This document shows positions 21,934 through 34,000 of a DNA stretch of 64,000 nucleotides, piece by piece (positions within the stretch are counted from its first letter, which is position 1; each line of letters opens with the position of its first letter). The notes under the pieces are model-generated. The model saw nothing but the letters and a program-made list of their open reading frames with translations. It did not search any database and was not told the DNA's origin. A program made the position numbers and the translations under genes. Source of the stretch: Gymnopus androsaceus JB14 (taxonomy: Eukaryota; Basidiomycota; Agaricomycetes; Agaricales; Omphalotaceae); NCBI GenBank assembly GCA_009733575.1, contig ML769407.1, positions 1 to 64,000 on the forward strand, read 5' to 3'.

Positions 21934-24900
21934 CTATTCCGCCTTCAGCTCACCAGCGTCTTTGTTATCTTCCCCAGCCGCGCCCGACTGAGCCTTACCA
22001 TTAGTTAATTTCTTGGCCTTCTTGTCGTCTTTGGGACTTGAACGACCATTCGTTTTGGGTGTAGCAGGTTCCTGCAAGCGCCTTGCCATTACTTTCTGCA
22101 GGAACTCCGGTTTTCGAGGTAGATGGCGGAACAGTTACCGCAGCGGGAACGGGTGCTGCTTTGGGTGATTCTTTTCCAGAAGTCGACGTTGGTGCAGATG
22201 TAGGTGGAACACGAATGGCTCCCTTGACCAGTCCGACGAGCGCCTTCTGATAATACCCGCTTGTCTCTCCCTCAATGCGTGACTCGAGACTCTGCTTGTA
22301 CTTTCTCTCGTACACCCGATTGACCGAAGCAAAATGGGATTGATCCCAATGCAAACGGATGAGCCTGTAAAGCGAATACCTCATTATCCAGGAATTGAGA
22401 GAACCGCGAATAAATCAGCCTCACCTCCTGACGAGCGTATCATCACTAGTACCCCATTCCCCTCATTGTATCCTCCAAAAGCTTAGCATCTCTCCACACA
22501 CCGGCTCCTTCGTTGATTCGTTTCGGGTTTGCGGCATTTGCGATGTATAAGAGAGTGGTTCTCATTTTTCCAGAACTAGAAGTGAATGTCAGTTTACAAA
22601 GCAAGTGACTGGGACAATGTACGAGTCCAGGACTTCACAATTCACTCTTGATAAGGTCTGAAAGTGTCTTACCGTGCTGGTGTACGTACGCCTCCCACCT
22701 GCAATATTTCTCATTCAGTGAACAGATTATCAAGCGTCGCGAGGTGAGTACTCACAGTGCAGTCAGATGAGACCTGGAACGGCTGATGATAATGTTGCAG
22801 ATAGTCTGTGGAGCAAAGAGACAGTAAGCGTTAGTAAACGAAATCTGAAAGCGAGGTGCAGAGCGGAGGTGAGAAATCACAGTCCTCAGCGAGTAACGAT
22901 CGAACTTCTGTCGGTGGAGATCTCTATATGCGATCGCTTCTTGATCCCACTCAAGAAACAGTGAAAGATCTACACCTGAAGAATCTACTCACCTCATTGG
23001 TCCCAGCCTTCTTCTCCCCAGCTTCATACAGCGCCTTAACATCAGTCTCGATAAGCGCCTTGTCGACAGTTGTGTCATCCGGAGTGCGTTTGGAGGAGAG
23101 TATCATGGTGTATGCTGTAGGTTGGCATTAGAAAAGATCTTCATCTGCCACCTCCATCAGGAGGCAGTATGAGAGCTCACTCACCTGTCTGAAGCTTCCC
23201 GCTCAAATCACTCTTCACTGCTTCCTCCAGAGTCTTTCCATAGAATGCTTTATAAGCCTGACCAAGATGGTGCAAGTCGGACGGGGAGCGATCCGCAAGG
23301 AGTTCAGCTAGGATGGACTCGTCGGAGCTATTGGAACGCGTTATAGAAAGAGGTTTGATCGAATTTGCGAGGGCATTGACACAATTAGTATTGACAACGG
23401 TCGATGGAGCGAAGCGGGGTAGTAGACAATGAAAACGTCAGTGAACGAAAGACATCGAGAACGTAGAGCGCACCCTGCACTACTCAGTGCTTCGTGTAGT
23501 ATCTTGATATCGTATGAAATAGGTCCGCGCACGAGAGCAGCGAGAATTTCCCTAAAAGCAGTAGTTATAGGTCAATGGAGCGATCATCAAATAGCACATA
23601 AAAGTATATAGAAGATACCCACTTCTGTCGTGAACCGCTCACGAGGTTTCTGGAATCGAGAGGAAACGAAGTGAGTTAATCAGTATCTAAGAAAGCGATT
23701 GCAGTACCCACCTGATCCATCGACCTGATATCGACTCAATGGCGGTCAACAAGTCTTTTCCAGTAGATGCACGATATCTGGAGGTGAGGATGGCCAGATG
23801 CATCGCTGAGAGCGGGGTGAGGGTTTGGATCACTTCAATAAACATAAATTCGTCAGTTGAATTCGTAGGAATCATCGATGTAACGTTAAATGTGGACATA
23901 TTGAAAATATAGTGAATATAATATGTAATGGAAAGCGAAACTTAGGAAATACAACAAAGGCAGCAAAAGCACTCACGCAGTTCCTCATTCGTCCCAGAAC
24001 TCTTCAGAGCCTCTTTCAGTTTCTCCACGTCAGAATTGAAATTGTATTCGGGGGCAGCTTGGAGTGATGGTAGACTTTGGAAAGGCGGTATGGGTGTGTT
24101 TAGATACTGAATCACGTTGCGCTGAGGACTTGGAGGCTCAGGCAATGCGATACCTGCATGGCATAAATGAATGAAGACATGTAAGTAAGGGTGTTTTCAG
24201 CACATACCTGGAGGCCTGACAGGAGGGTGCCCCACTGCGACAGATTTGACAAGGATCTGCAGGAGGAGGTCACCGTTGGCGGTGAATGCAGGGTTGGCAA
24301 GAACGAAATCAGTGTGTGGAAGATGGAGACCCTTGTAAATGCCACTAAAGCTGTTGTCAAGTCCTTTGAATATTTCCCCAAAGTTGCTGATTGAGGATGC
24401 AAAGACTGTTTTGAATGGACCATGTAGGCTTTCCAGAGCAAGTCTGCCAACATCAAACGCTTTCTCGGTGTGGTCCTCGTGGGTCTTTTGGACATCAGCC
24501 TTGATTTGTTTGTCATATTTAATAGAAAGACCGCTCCCAGAATCGGAAACGAGCTCGATAGGTGTTTCCCAGGTTGCCTTCAGTCCACCGGACCAATGCC
24601 AGTGCTTTTGGTGATGTAATTCGTACTTCAGCGAAAGAGTACTTTCACCTTTCAGTTGGATCACGAGCGGTCCCGAGTGGTCACCCGTAGGAATCAACAG
24701 CTTGTTAAGGGTTTTCACTGGAAAAAATTATCGATTAACAGAGAAATTGTAAAAAAAAGAAAGATACGTACCAGTAATGGTATATGATCCTTCAGCTATA
24801 CCCTTTCCATGAGCGTAATACTGCCACATCTCAATGTTCTCCCACTCATAATTGAGACTATCAGCGGAGTGCTCTTTCCGCTCCCACTGACAATCATCGG

Positions 24901-27652
24901 ACAAACGTTGCGAACCCCAAGTTCCCAAGACGATTTCCCACTGCTTTCTGTCAACGCCTCTTCCACTGAAGGTGCACAAAACAGTGGTGCGAGCGTTGAT
25001 CTCGGCTAGAGGCTTGAGGATGAAGGTTTCCAAGAATCTCTCACGAGAGAGCAAGAGAGTTCCATGCGGAAGATGTGGAGATGGACGACCAAAGGGACCA
25101 GGAAGTAATGGCCTCTCGGGCATACGGTCACCTCCACCTCCACTGTAGAAGACAATCATATTTCGTTCAACAATATGACAGGATTCACCCCAGAGACCTT
25201 GGAAGATACGACCTCCGAAGGAAGAAACTGAGAAGGGTACGATGGAGAAAGCGATTTCAGTGAGGTCATACTCATGATGCTCGTGACTGAAGATAGGAAT
25301 GGTGTACAAGATGTGTTGCTCAGCGTCCACGAAAGCCTGGATATAACGCTGGACGAAATTTGTAGAAAGAGATCCATATAATGAACGGATAATGTCGGTC
25401 TCTTTCATTTTTACCAAACTGCCAAAGCTAGAGCGATGATGGAGGAGAACGGAAGTGGCCGGGTCAAGAATGAGCTGACGATGTCCGACCACTCCAGTGG
25501 ATCCAGTGATTTCGACAGGAACGAGCTTCAAGTCGAATTGAAAAGCGAGGACCCAATCTTTAAACTGATGAACTCTACAACAAAAGACAATAGAGTCAGT
25601 AGGGTATGAAGCATAAGTTTCCGGTCACCCACTTTGTTGGAAAGCTCGAATGAAATCTTCTGAATAAAGAAATATACAATGACGCTCTTGCTACCGTTCT
25701 TGATAACAAGCTCGACCTGAGGAGCACCTAGCTCGCAGGAGAAATGTGGGAGATGTGCTACACTTCCACCATTATAGTTCTTGGAGTCGAAGTGGGTAAG
25801 GATCAGAAGACGCTTGTCGGTCTCCGAGTGCTTTGCTCCAATGTTTTTGGCCTTTCTCCACAGTGCAAGGAGATGAGCATTGATACCGCCTTGAGTGACT
25901 GACATAAGTTGATGAAAGCCGTGGAGAGAGGTCTCTTTGACAAACATCTCCCAGAGGAGTGCCCATTCGATAACGAATTCTTTGTCTTTCCATCCCGGAC
26001 AGAATGGACCGACTGCAAGCCCAGGATCAGGATGAGGCTCGGGACATGGATTGGGTTTTTCGCCTCCGCACACCCAGCCTCCGCATACGCAACCTCCTTC
26101 GTGACCCTCATGTTCGCATCCGGGATCTGACGGCTCGTGGAAATCGGGATAGAGTTGATAATGTCCATACTGGAAGATGAGTTCGACGTAGGTGTGCAGT
26201 ATAGATAGCTTGAATTCCCTTCGAAACACTTCATCCAAGTTTCCCTCAAGCGGTTGGCATGGTAAACTGCATGAATGTGAAGCGATGCGAGGAGGATGGA
26301 ATCTATCAAGCACGACATGACCATCCTTATTGACAACTCGGAAAATGACGGCGATTTCCCAATCTTTCAGAACAGAGTGGAGATCTCTGGAATCCAAATG
26401 AGATGCTGATCAAACTAGTAGAAGAGAAAATACATACTTTTCCGCGTCGTCCCGGTACACATGGATGTCAGCTTTGAAGTGTATGATAACCTCTGTATCA
26501 CATAGTACTTCAACCTCGAGTGAGTTGAACTGGTAAATTGCCCACAGGTCGCCATCGAGCCATGACGCCTTATATTGAGACAGATAAGTGTCCCGCAACT
26601 CAGCAGATACTACTCCTTTGTGAGCATCGTGGTACCTGATCGCAGCGAGCCAATGATGATTGAGGATCTCGTTCAACTTGGCGACCTCAGTACCGAAAAG
26701 AAGGGATCTAGGTAGAATGCGGCCGGCGATAACACCATGGTCAATTTCTTTCTTGCCTGTGTAGGACGGAGGCAAAACTAAGAGGTTGAGATGGCCGGCG
26801 TCTATGAGTGTGGGGATGTAATGCTTCTTCAAGAGCAAGGAAAGCGAATCAAAATCATGGCTCTGGCCATGATTAATGTCAGATAATTCGGGAATGAGCG
26901 TAGCAGCTAGTGGTAACATTGTTAGCATGAGCAACGGCAGATAAATTCGATAAAATACATACAAGACGAATTAAATGAGAGTATGCTAATGTCGCAGTGT
27001 TTGTCATCCAGAGAGCCGGAAAGATCTTGGAAGTGGTAAGAGAGGCGTACTGCCAAGGTAGTGTTCTTGAGACCATAACGGGATCTAGACAGAAGGTGAG
27101 GTGTGGGCTTATAAGTATCGAAATATTTTCTTACTTTTCGACCTTGTATTGACCATTCTCGACTTTCAGAAAGAGCACAAGCTCATGGTTACAAAGAAAT
27201 TCAAGATGGGGAGTTTGAAAGATGGCGTGCAAAGAAGCAGCTCCACTCTCGTCGTAGAACTCTCGGAGAGCGGTTCCATGCTTTGTAACGATGTCCTTGG
27301 AATCCTTCTTGTGAGGTTCCTTGTCGTTACAAGCCTTCGAGTTCTCCCAGAGAGCGGAGAGTTGAGCATTGACGAAATTAGCCGATGCTTGAGCAAGATT
27401 TCCGTGGCACATATTGAGAAAGAACGCTGAGAGCAGTACTATGTCGACTGGTGATTTGCATACCTTGCTTTTATAGCTAGAGCTCGAAGACGGAGAAAAA
27501 AAGTCGGTCCCACCAGAACGTGCATCAGTACCTTGTAACTGACAAGTAGACGAAGCGGAAAAATACCTTTGTTCCTGACTATGCCCAAAGCAGACCTTTC
27601 TAGGAGGCCTGTCGATGCTGAAGGTTCTGAAGTCAAGGCGGCAGACATTCAT
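21934..27652 (-). CDS. Large duplicated-domain protein fused to a four-repeat annexin
   Basis: A 17-exon chain can be traced with consistent phases: 27652-27135, 27084-26963, 26906-26438, 26386-25629, 25572-24772, 24717-24208, 24153-23977, 23832-23712, 23649-23623, 23551-23474, 23327-23185, 23114-22993, 22805-22756, 22698-22639, 22575-22425, 22364-22139 and 22071-21934, about 1490 codons. The first roughly 1060 residues contain a domain present at least twice (compare NFVNAQLSALW with GGINAHLLALW, and later LHSVLKDWEIAV with VHQFKDWVLAF). A Cys/His/Gly/Pro-rich insert lies near 26115-26010. The last roughly 400 residues are an annexin: calcium-loop signatures SSGTNEE, KKAGTNE and GMGTS, and the repeat 4 end SLESRIEGETSGYYQKALVG. 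Annexins bind acidic phospholipid in a calcium-dependent way. No in-frame ATG precedes the annexin part, which supports a true fusion. Oddities: a G4 run (22452-22455) breaks repeat 4 by 1 nt, and the N-terminus before 27450 is uncertain. The tail is Lys/Pro-rich. Confidence 0.7.
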
Positions 27653-29435
27653 CTCGATCCCGTTATGGTAGGTATAAATCTACCTTCCCTTACCCGTTGA
27701 TTGGGCACATTGAGTTCAATTAACCAAAGGTACTACATAACAGTGATCCTGAGCTAGATTCTCCATATCAAAGTCGGTCGGTGATTGGCAGTCGGGACAG
27801 ATTCGAGGATGAGGGATCAAATGGGATTTGCAGCGCGACTACAAATTAGAAGATTCAAAATGTGAGAGGCTTGAAACTGGATCCTAGGAAAGACAAACTG
27901 GAAGAAGATTTAAACCTATCTCGAAGGGATTGTATCTTATACATATCGGCGGTTGATGCTTAGATGAAAGCATGCAAGGCCCAACCAAGCTACGTACTAC
28001 GACCACTACCGGAGAGCCGTATCAGGACCCTTTCAAATGAAGGCTACAGTCAGGTACGACGGCCTAGTTGGCATAAAAATCTCAAGCCCAATGACTTAGA
28101 ATTGTGCGGCGGCGATCTGGTGCGGATATGTCTCTTGAATAGTTACATTAACGACTTACATTCCCCACCGGACGCGGGGTTAGCATGGTGCCGACGTCGT
28201 CTTAATAGTCGTTTGAATAGCCACTTCCGGTCGAAGGGCTCTCTGAGGATACACGGGATCAACGGTGGCAAGCTTGTATTAAACGAATTCACACTGCACT
28301 CTTGTAGACAATACGAATTTTGTCGTGATAATGTTTGGAATTGGCGTGTGGCATGCAACTTGTTCGGTTTATGGTGTATGGGTCTGGACTCTGATTATTG
28401 CCGTTTTTTTTTTGAAATAAGTATATGATGCAGTCGGCTTAGTTACCACTAGTTTGGAACAGGCGCCACAAAGGCGCCATTGCTATGAAAGCATTTTTCA
28501 TCATTTAATGTACATCTTGGTTGAAATTGGCTGTTTCTGCTTGATGGACATACTTTTCTCACATATTTTGTACTTTGTGTGTGTACATAAGCATGATCAT
28601 TACTTCTCTTGTGTACTTGATGTTCACTTTGTGTGACTAGTTTTGACATATCTCTCAGTGCTACTTGAGTTTACCAGTGGTTACTCCTGCTTCTAGTTAC
28701 TTATAAGTGTACTTCTGAGTACTTCTGAGTACTTCTAAGGCACTTCTGAGTTTTTCTAGTAAGCTTTCATCTTTTCTAATTTTAATCATTGGTCCTGTCA
28801 TCAGTGGATGACTGAGCATTGGCTTGCAACTAATCTACTTCTGTTTCCGGTACAGTTACTATCCTGGGATGGAGCAAGCCCGTTTAGCGTTCTTGCTCCG
28901 AACCAGGTATGTTGAACAGTTTACTTTATTTTCTCTTACTTACTTGAGCGTTCTTGCTCCATACCAGATATTACAAATATATTTTACTACACTCAATACA
29001 ACCTTTCACAGGTTATGGGCCCCGAGCTCTAAACTATCTGCATACACAAACATCAATAGGAGTAAAAGAAAAATCCTTGCCAGAATTTCTTAAACCAACC
29101 TCAAACTCTCTTTCCATCACACAGAAGAACACCCTCATAACCTAATAACTACGTCATGTCCAAAATTAGTGACAACAAAGAGAAATTGGATTGGAAGCAA
29201 CTCACCCTTACTGTACCAACATGTAGGGAAGCAACCATCACAGTCACAGAGCCCCAGACACAGATCTTGTATACAAAAATGATTGTAATTGTAGGTTTTA
29301 CTTTATTCTACAAACTGTTACAGTTGTAAGTACCATCAATTACTATTATATCACTAGTACTGTATTCAGTGCGCAAACTTCGGGCCTGCCTCCACTTCCC
29401 TCCCCTCCCTTGCTTTGCTCGGGGGGTCCTTCATC
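27653..29435. other. Intergenic; promoter of the fusion gene, then repeat-like DNA
   Basis: The left part should hold the promoter of the leftward fusion gene. A 154-codon frame at 27964-28428 (plus) resembles no family and lacks splicing partners. From 28430 the DNA is AT-rich and repeat-like, with GGCGCC units at 28464-28482, head-to-tail ACTTCTGAGT units near 28710-28750 and two copies of GCGTTCTTGCTCC near 28889 and 28948. Confidence 0.4.
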
Positions 29436-31434
29436 ATGACAACTGAACCTATTGCCACCCTTCTCCGATGTGATAACCATCTCTTTCTCTGCATTGGCGA
29501 AATCAAAAACATTTGCTGGGACTCCAAGCCGGCGGAACAGCTACAGCTGGATCGTCTTTCGGAGAAGCTAACATCTATCTCCTTTCAATTAATTTCCATA
29601 ATACCCGCCACAAGCGAGGACGACAGCAGTTTAAGAAATGACTGGTGTTCATCTTCTTCCCTTTCCTATATCTTCAAAGTCCCTGCTTCGCTTGTCCTTC
29701 CTATAAATCCCAAACTGTCTATGCAGATGAAGCTGAATCCAGTCTATCTATTTGAGTCATCGGAGCTCATTTTGCTGGTATCATCACTGCATGAAAAAGT
29801 GTCTCACCATGATTTGAAGGGCGTTCTGAGCATTACTCGTTCAAATAACTTTCCCTATCTTGACTCTTCCAGTTAGTAAACTTGCATCTAATATCCAGTC
29901 TAATAATTACTCACCAAATATCTGCAGGTAGAGCATGTTTTCTCGCCGAATATGAGAGCGCCTCACGTGAGACCAATGCTGGCCAGCACTGCTGTCTGTG
30001 ATGTACTCCTGCAGTTCCATTGGATATGGAACAGGGCCAGCGAGTGATTGAACATGTTGGAGCGCATATTGTTCATGATACTTCGGTGGATCGAAGCACT
30101 GAACCATGTGGACTCTGTCTCCAGGCTACTCTGCTATGTAGGATCTATCTCAAAAAGGCACGGGGGCGTAAATGTGGAGTACAAGTGGATGCTACTCGTT
30201 CCAAATGCCCCAATCTTGTCAAATTCTTCTACGGGACCGCAATGAAGTCAACCCAATCATCACCTTGTTCCAATGTTCCGCTCACCTGCGAACTCTGCGG
30301 TATTGGCACTGCAGCTGTATGGTGCTATAATATGAAATACCATCTGATGAATATCCATCCAACTGCCGATCTTTCTCAGTATGAATACCTTTGGAATATG
30401 TCTGACAACGAAAAGACTGGAATGAAGAACATATGGAAAGCCAGAAAGAAAGTGAAGGGTACTAACAAGAAGTCTAAATCTTCGAACTACCTCCTCTAAC
30501 AATCTCTGAAGCTCATACTTCACGACTTGCATACTGGTACAATCTTGTTTATCATAGTGCTTAAAACTTTCATTAAACTATGATAATGCTACAGCAATAC
30601 AAACAGGGACGGCTCGGAACTTATTCCAAATGATATCGGCAGTGAGGGTAGTATCGAAGATGAGGAAGGTACCAACTCTGATGCAGAGGAAGAGGATGAG
30701 CAGGCAGACCAGGGTGCAGACATCAATGATTCCAATGAAGGGTTGATATTCCCAGAAAGTGATGAAGAAGTTGATGCAGAAAAGATATGGGTGGATGTGA
30801 ATGGTTACCCAATTGGACAGGCAGAATATGAGTATGAATGCAATGGTATGTTTGTTGAGCATGTTCCCCCCATACTGCAAGACTGTAGCAAAAGCCGTGA
30901 TGGTATGCCAAAGTTTTCATCTGTCATTAAGATCCTGCTAACGGTACTACAGAGCCATTAAATATTGAATCGAAGAATCCAGATGTGCTTATAGGTTTGT
31001 TATCAGCATATCTTCTCTGAGAATTTTACTGAAATCACATCAGCTGAGGAATCATCAACTGCTATGGATGTCGCTGCTGATGTTCCTGGCCCTGAGATAT
31101 CAGCTGCATCTGGGGTCAATCTTGATGCTGATGCTGATGCAACAGGAGAACCAAGCAGATGTTCCGGTTGGAAATGGAAGCACATTGAATTGAGCAGTCT
31201 GTCAGACTGTATCTGTGGGATTACTGTTTCGGCGGAGGACAAAGCAGCGCAGAGAGCGGTTCAGTGTGGAAAAAAGGGATGTGAGACGGATTGGGTATGT
31301 GATATTAAATTTCATTAGACAATCATATTGATTTAAACACACAGTATCATATGGAGTGTGTTTCTCTTGATTTCCATACCAAAACTTGGGTCTGTGAGGC
31401 TTGTAGCAGCAACGGTAATGGAAAATGGAGGTAG
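29436..31434 (+). pseudogene. Decayed PHD-finger gene of a repeat-associated agaricomycete family
   Basis: Exon 29436-29871, intron with gttagt donor, exon from 29928. The second exon meets an in-frame TGA at 29999-30001 directly before the conserved-looking PLDMEQGQRVIEHVGAHIVHD region. That region has two Cys pairs (EPCGLC, CELCG) and HLMNIHP, suggesting zinc binding. A 1-nt break near 30488 separates KKSKSS from LPPLTISEAHTSRLAYWYN in another frame. An acidic stretch follows (30640-30790), and the C-terminus is a PHD finger: CICG, then CGKKGCETDW, spliced (31295-31344 intron) to YHMECVSLDFHTKTWVCEAC. PHD fingers read histone H3 tails. From memory, proteins of this architecture are multicopy in Agaricomycetes and travel with transposons. 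With a stop and a frameshift, this copy looks dead. Confidence 0.6.
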
Positions 31435-33259
31435 TACTTGTTATCTTATCTAGATATACCATATATATACCGTGGGAATGCTTACGTAGTTAGTTAGTCT
31501 GACCAAAAGGCCAGTTCCAAAAAGTTCAACCTGCGGTCATCTTTTCAAAAGTTTGCAGCCCCTTGGGAGCAGATTGAATGTTGGAGAAAAGTGGCAGCCA
31601 TCAAGCTGGACTCTGGAGGGATTGGACAGAGGAAACCTGTATGAAGAAATCAACAAGGTCTCAGACAGTGTGAAGAAGGAGTAGAAGAAATGGAAAGACA
31701 CCAAGAAACACCTGAGTACTCAGCATGTACATAAGTGACCAGAAATGCTATATTTCAGCAAGGACAATTTTTACTGACCTCATTCCTTTTGGAATATCAG
31801 AGTACTACTTGGTTAGAATAACAGCAGATGTTATATTACTGTATAATTTTGATCACAAGTTCTCGTAATGCATAATGCGTAATGTTGACTTCAGAACATG
31901 ATTTTTCTAAGATCATAACACAATTAGTATACTGTATTGTTTCAAATTTAAGTTTAGTAATGCATAACACAGGGTACTGAACTGGGGTGATTTCCATCTT
32001 TGTAATGTGTAACATTAGCCTTTGAACTATGATTTTTCAGTGCTTATAGGCTAAATTTGGTGGCCGGCTATGCTAGCCATTATATTTGAACTGAATTTCA
32101 ATGTGTCATGCGACCTGGCGGTGGCTGAACTCTGAACTGAATGTGTCCAAGCTGTAATGCATAACATTGGCTGAACTTGATTTTGAAACAATACAGTATT
32201 GGACAATTTTTCAGTACTAAAAGCAGAAAAATTCCACTGTGCAATGCTGTTGGTAATTCAATGTCATGTCCAATTGCATTCAAAAAAATTGGCAGGCCTA
32301 GCTGCCATCACAAAGCAAACTAGTTGGGTATGCATAATGCATAATGATGAACCATGAACATCAGAACTCGTGATATTGTAGGCATAATGCACAATCCCAG
32401 GGAACTTTTGGTCAAAATTATACAGTATGTTCCTGTTCCAGTACAAAACTAAAATTTTCTAGTAGCAACCATACTGTACTCTTCTGACCAACTGTTCAGT
32501 CATGCATCATGTCCAATAAATTGGACACTGGATTTAATTTTTTCTTTAAATTATCGGAATCTTTTGGTAGTTTTTATTTGTACTTTTCCAAAATCTGTGA
32601 ACAGTTGGTCAGAAGAGTAAAATATATTCATAATGGAGAGATTAGATTAAAGTAGCTTGTTCAAAGGTGATAGTACATCTTGGGCCTGGAAAACATTCAA
32701 GCATGTAGTTTCCATCAAGAGGCCCTAGGAAGCTTCCAACTGCACCATAGGAAGGATGGTACTATTTAGTTTTTTACAGTACTGACAATGTACATGTTAC
32801 TGCTCAGCCAAGGGGGAACTGGGATTGCAGGCTGGTACACTCCAGGGGTTGGTCAGTTGACCCAAGGAGGCCACTAAAAAAATTTCATAGTAGGAATTTT
32901 TTGGGCCTTAGAGCATGTATAATTGCTCAAACAACACTTCAATTGAGCGGGTAACATACCAGAAGTGTTTAAAGGACATGGTTTTGACTCTCCAGCACTC
33001 ATGAATGTCCAGTACTGCAAGGTTTTTGTATGCAAATCCAGTCTTAGACTCACTTTGTGCACCTCAGTCATAATAATCAAGCTTTTTCATTACAACAATG
33101 TCTTCACAGCATGTCATCATAAAAATCCCTGATAAATACAATGTACACTAATTATAAGGTGTCACAGTAAGTAGTACCAAGTGCATGCAAAAACTGAAAC
33201 AACTGGCTTTGTGCCTGATCATCTCTGGGCAAAGGCTTGACACACATATGTTCCCTCTA
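31435..33259. repeat. AT-rich repeat-derived DNA with dispersed TAATGCATAA motifs
   Basis: No gene. Variants of GTAATGCATAAC/GCATAATGCA occur near 31866, 31958, 31999, 32153, 32330 and 32381, an unusually dense scatter for unique DNA. The pair TTCTGACCAACTGTTCAG (32482) and its near-reverse complement (about 32598-32620) forms an inverted repeat. Likely old transposon debris. Confidence 0.5.
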
Positions 33260-33527
33260 CATCAGCAAAACATGTATAATGTGGCCAGCTCTTGCAAGTG
33301 CTGGACAGTGCCTCCAGAGCTCCAGCGCTCCAGCACCCAGATGGTCCGGCCGGCGCTGGCCAGAGCTCCCAGAGGCCTCAAAATTGCCTTATTTGGAAAT
33401 TAAAATAAAATGTCATACGATTTTATATTTTTGACAGCACTGGCCAGCACTGGGGGCTCTGGGAGTGCCGGGAATTTTATGTATTGCTGTCAAAATTAAA
33501 ATGCAAAATACAGGGTTTGCTGATGTA
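33258..33527. mobile_element. CATCAGC-type MITE flanked by TA
   Basis: The element spans 33260-33525. It starts CATCAGCAAAACATG, ends CAGGGTTTGCTGATG and is flanked on both sides by TA. The body carries mirrored GCCAGC/GCTGG and CTCTGG/CCAGAG words on either side of the middle. Same family as 5714-5892 and 33724-34000. Confidence 0.7.
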
Positions 33528-33723
33528 GGTGAGTTTGCAATGTGTGCAAAAGCTTCAGCAGGGAGAACAAAATCAAAGAGGAAGCAAGAATGATTGTAGC
33601 AAGGAAATGTGACTTACTCTAGGGTTAGGATTACCATATATGGTATATATGTTGTCATACGGTTGGTTGGTTCAGCTCCTGAGGTCCTTAAAACAAATTT
33701 CAACCCCATGTAATAGAAAGAAA

Positions 33724-34000
33724 CATCAGCGAAACTGGATAATTGCCATAGCTGTTATAACAAGCCATAGCAGCCATAGAGCTATTAATTGCTATGAATT
33801 GCTATGGGTAGCTATGAGTTACTATGAGCTTCCCAAATTATATTGCCTGTTGACAGATGTCATGCTCTATAGCAATCCATAGCAATCCATAGCAGCCCAT
33901 AGCTCTGGATAGATGGGGACCTTGCTATGGGTGCTATGAGTGATATGAGTGCTGGATAGCACTATCCAGTGCTGTCCAGTTCACCCAGGTTTTGCTGATG
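33724..34000. mobile_element. CATCAGC-type MITE, third copy
   Basis: Starts CATCAGCGAAACTGG and ends CACCCAGGTTTTGCTGATG, with AA outside both ends. The body has GCTATGAATTGCTATGGGTA on the left and ATAGCAATCCATAGCAATCC on the right. It shares the word GGGGACCTTGCTATGGG with GGGGGACCTTGCTGTGGG in the 5714 copy, so the two are true relatives and not just similar at the ends. Confidence 0.7.

Noticed and set aside
24143..24145. Possible independent annexin start at a TTG codon
   Set aside because: A TTG start is unlikely in a fungal nuclear gene. The same frame joins in phase to the upstream exon through a good GT-AG intron.
27964..28428. 154-codon open frame on the plus strand
   Set aside because: No recognisable motif, no splice partners, no start-context support, and it lies in the upstream region of the leftward fusion gene.
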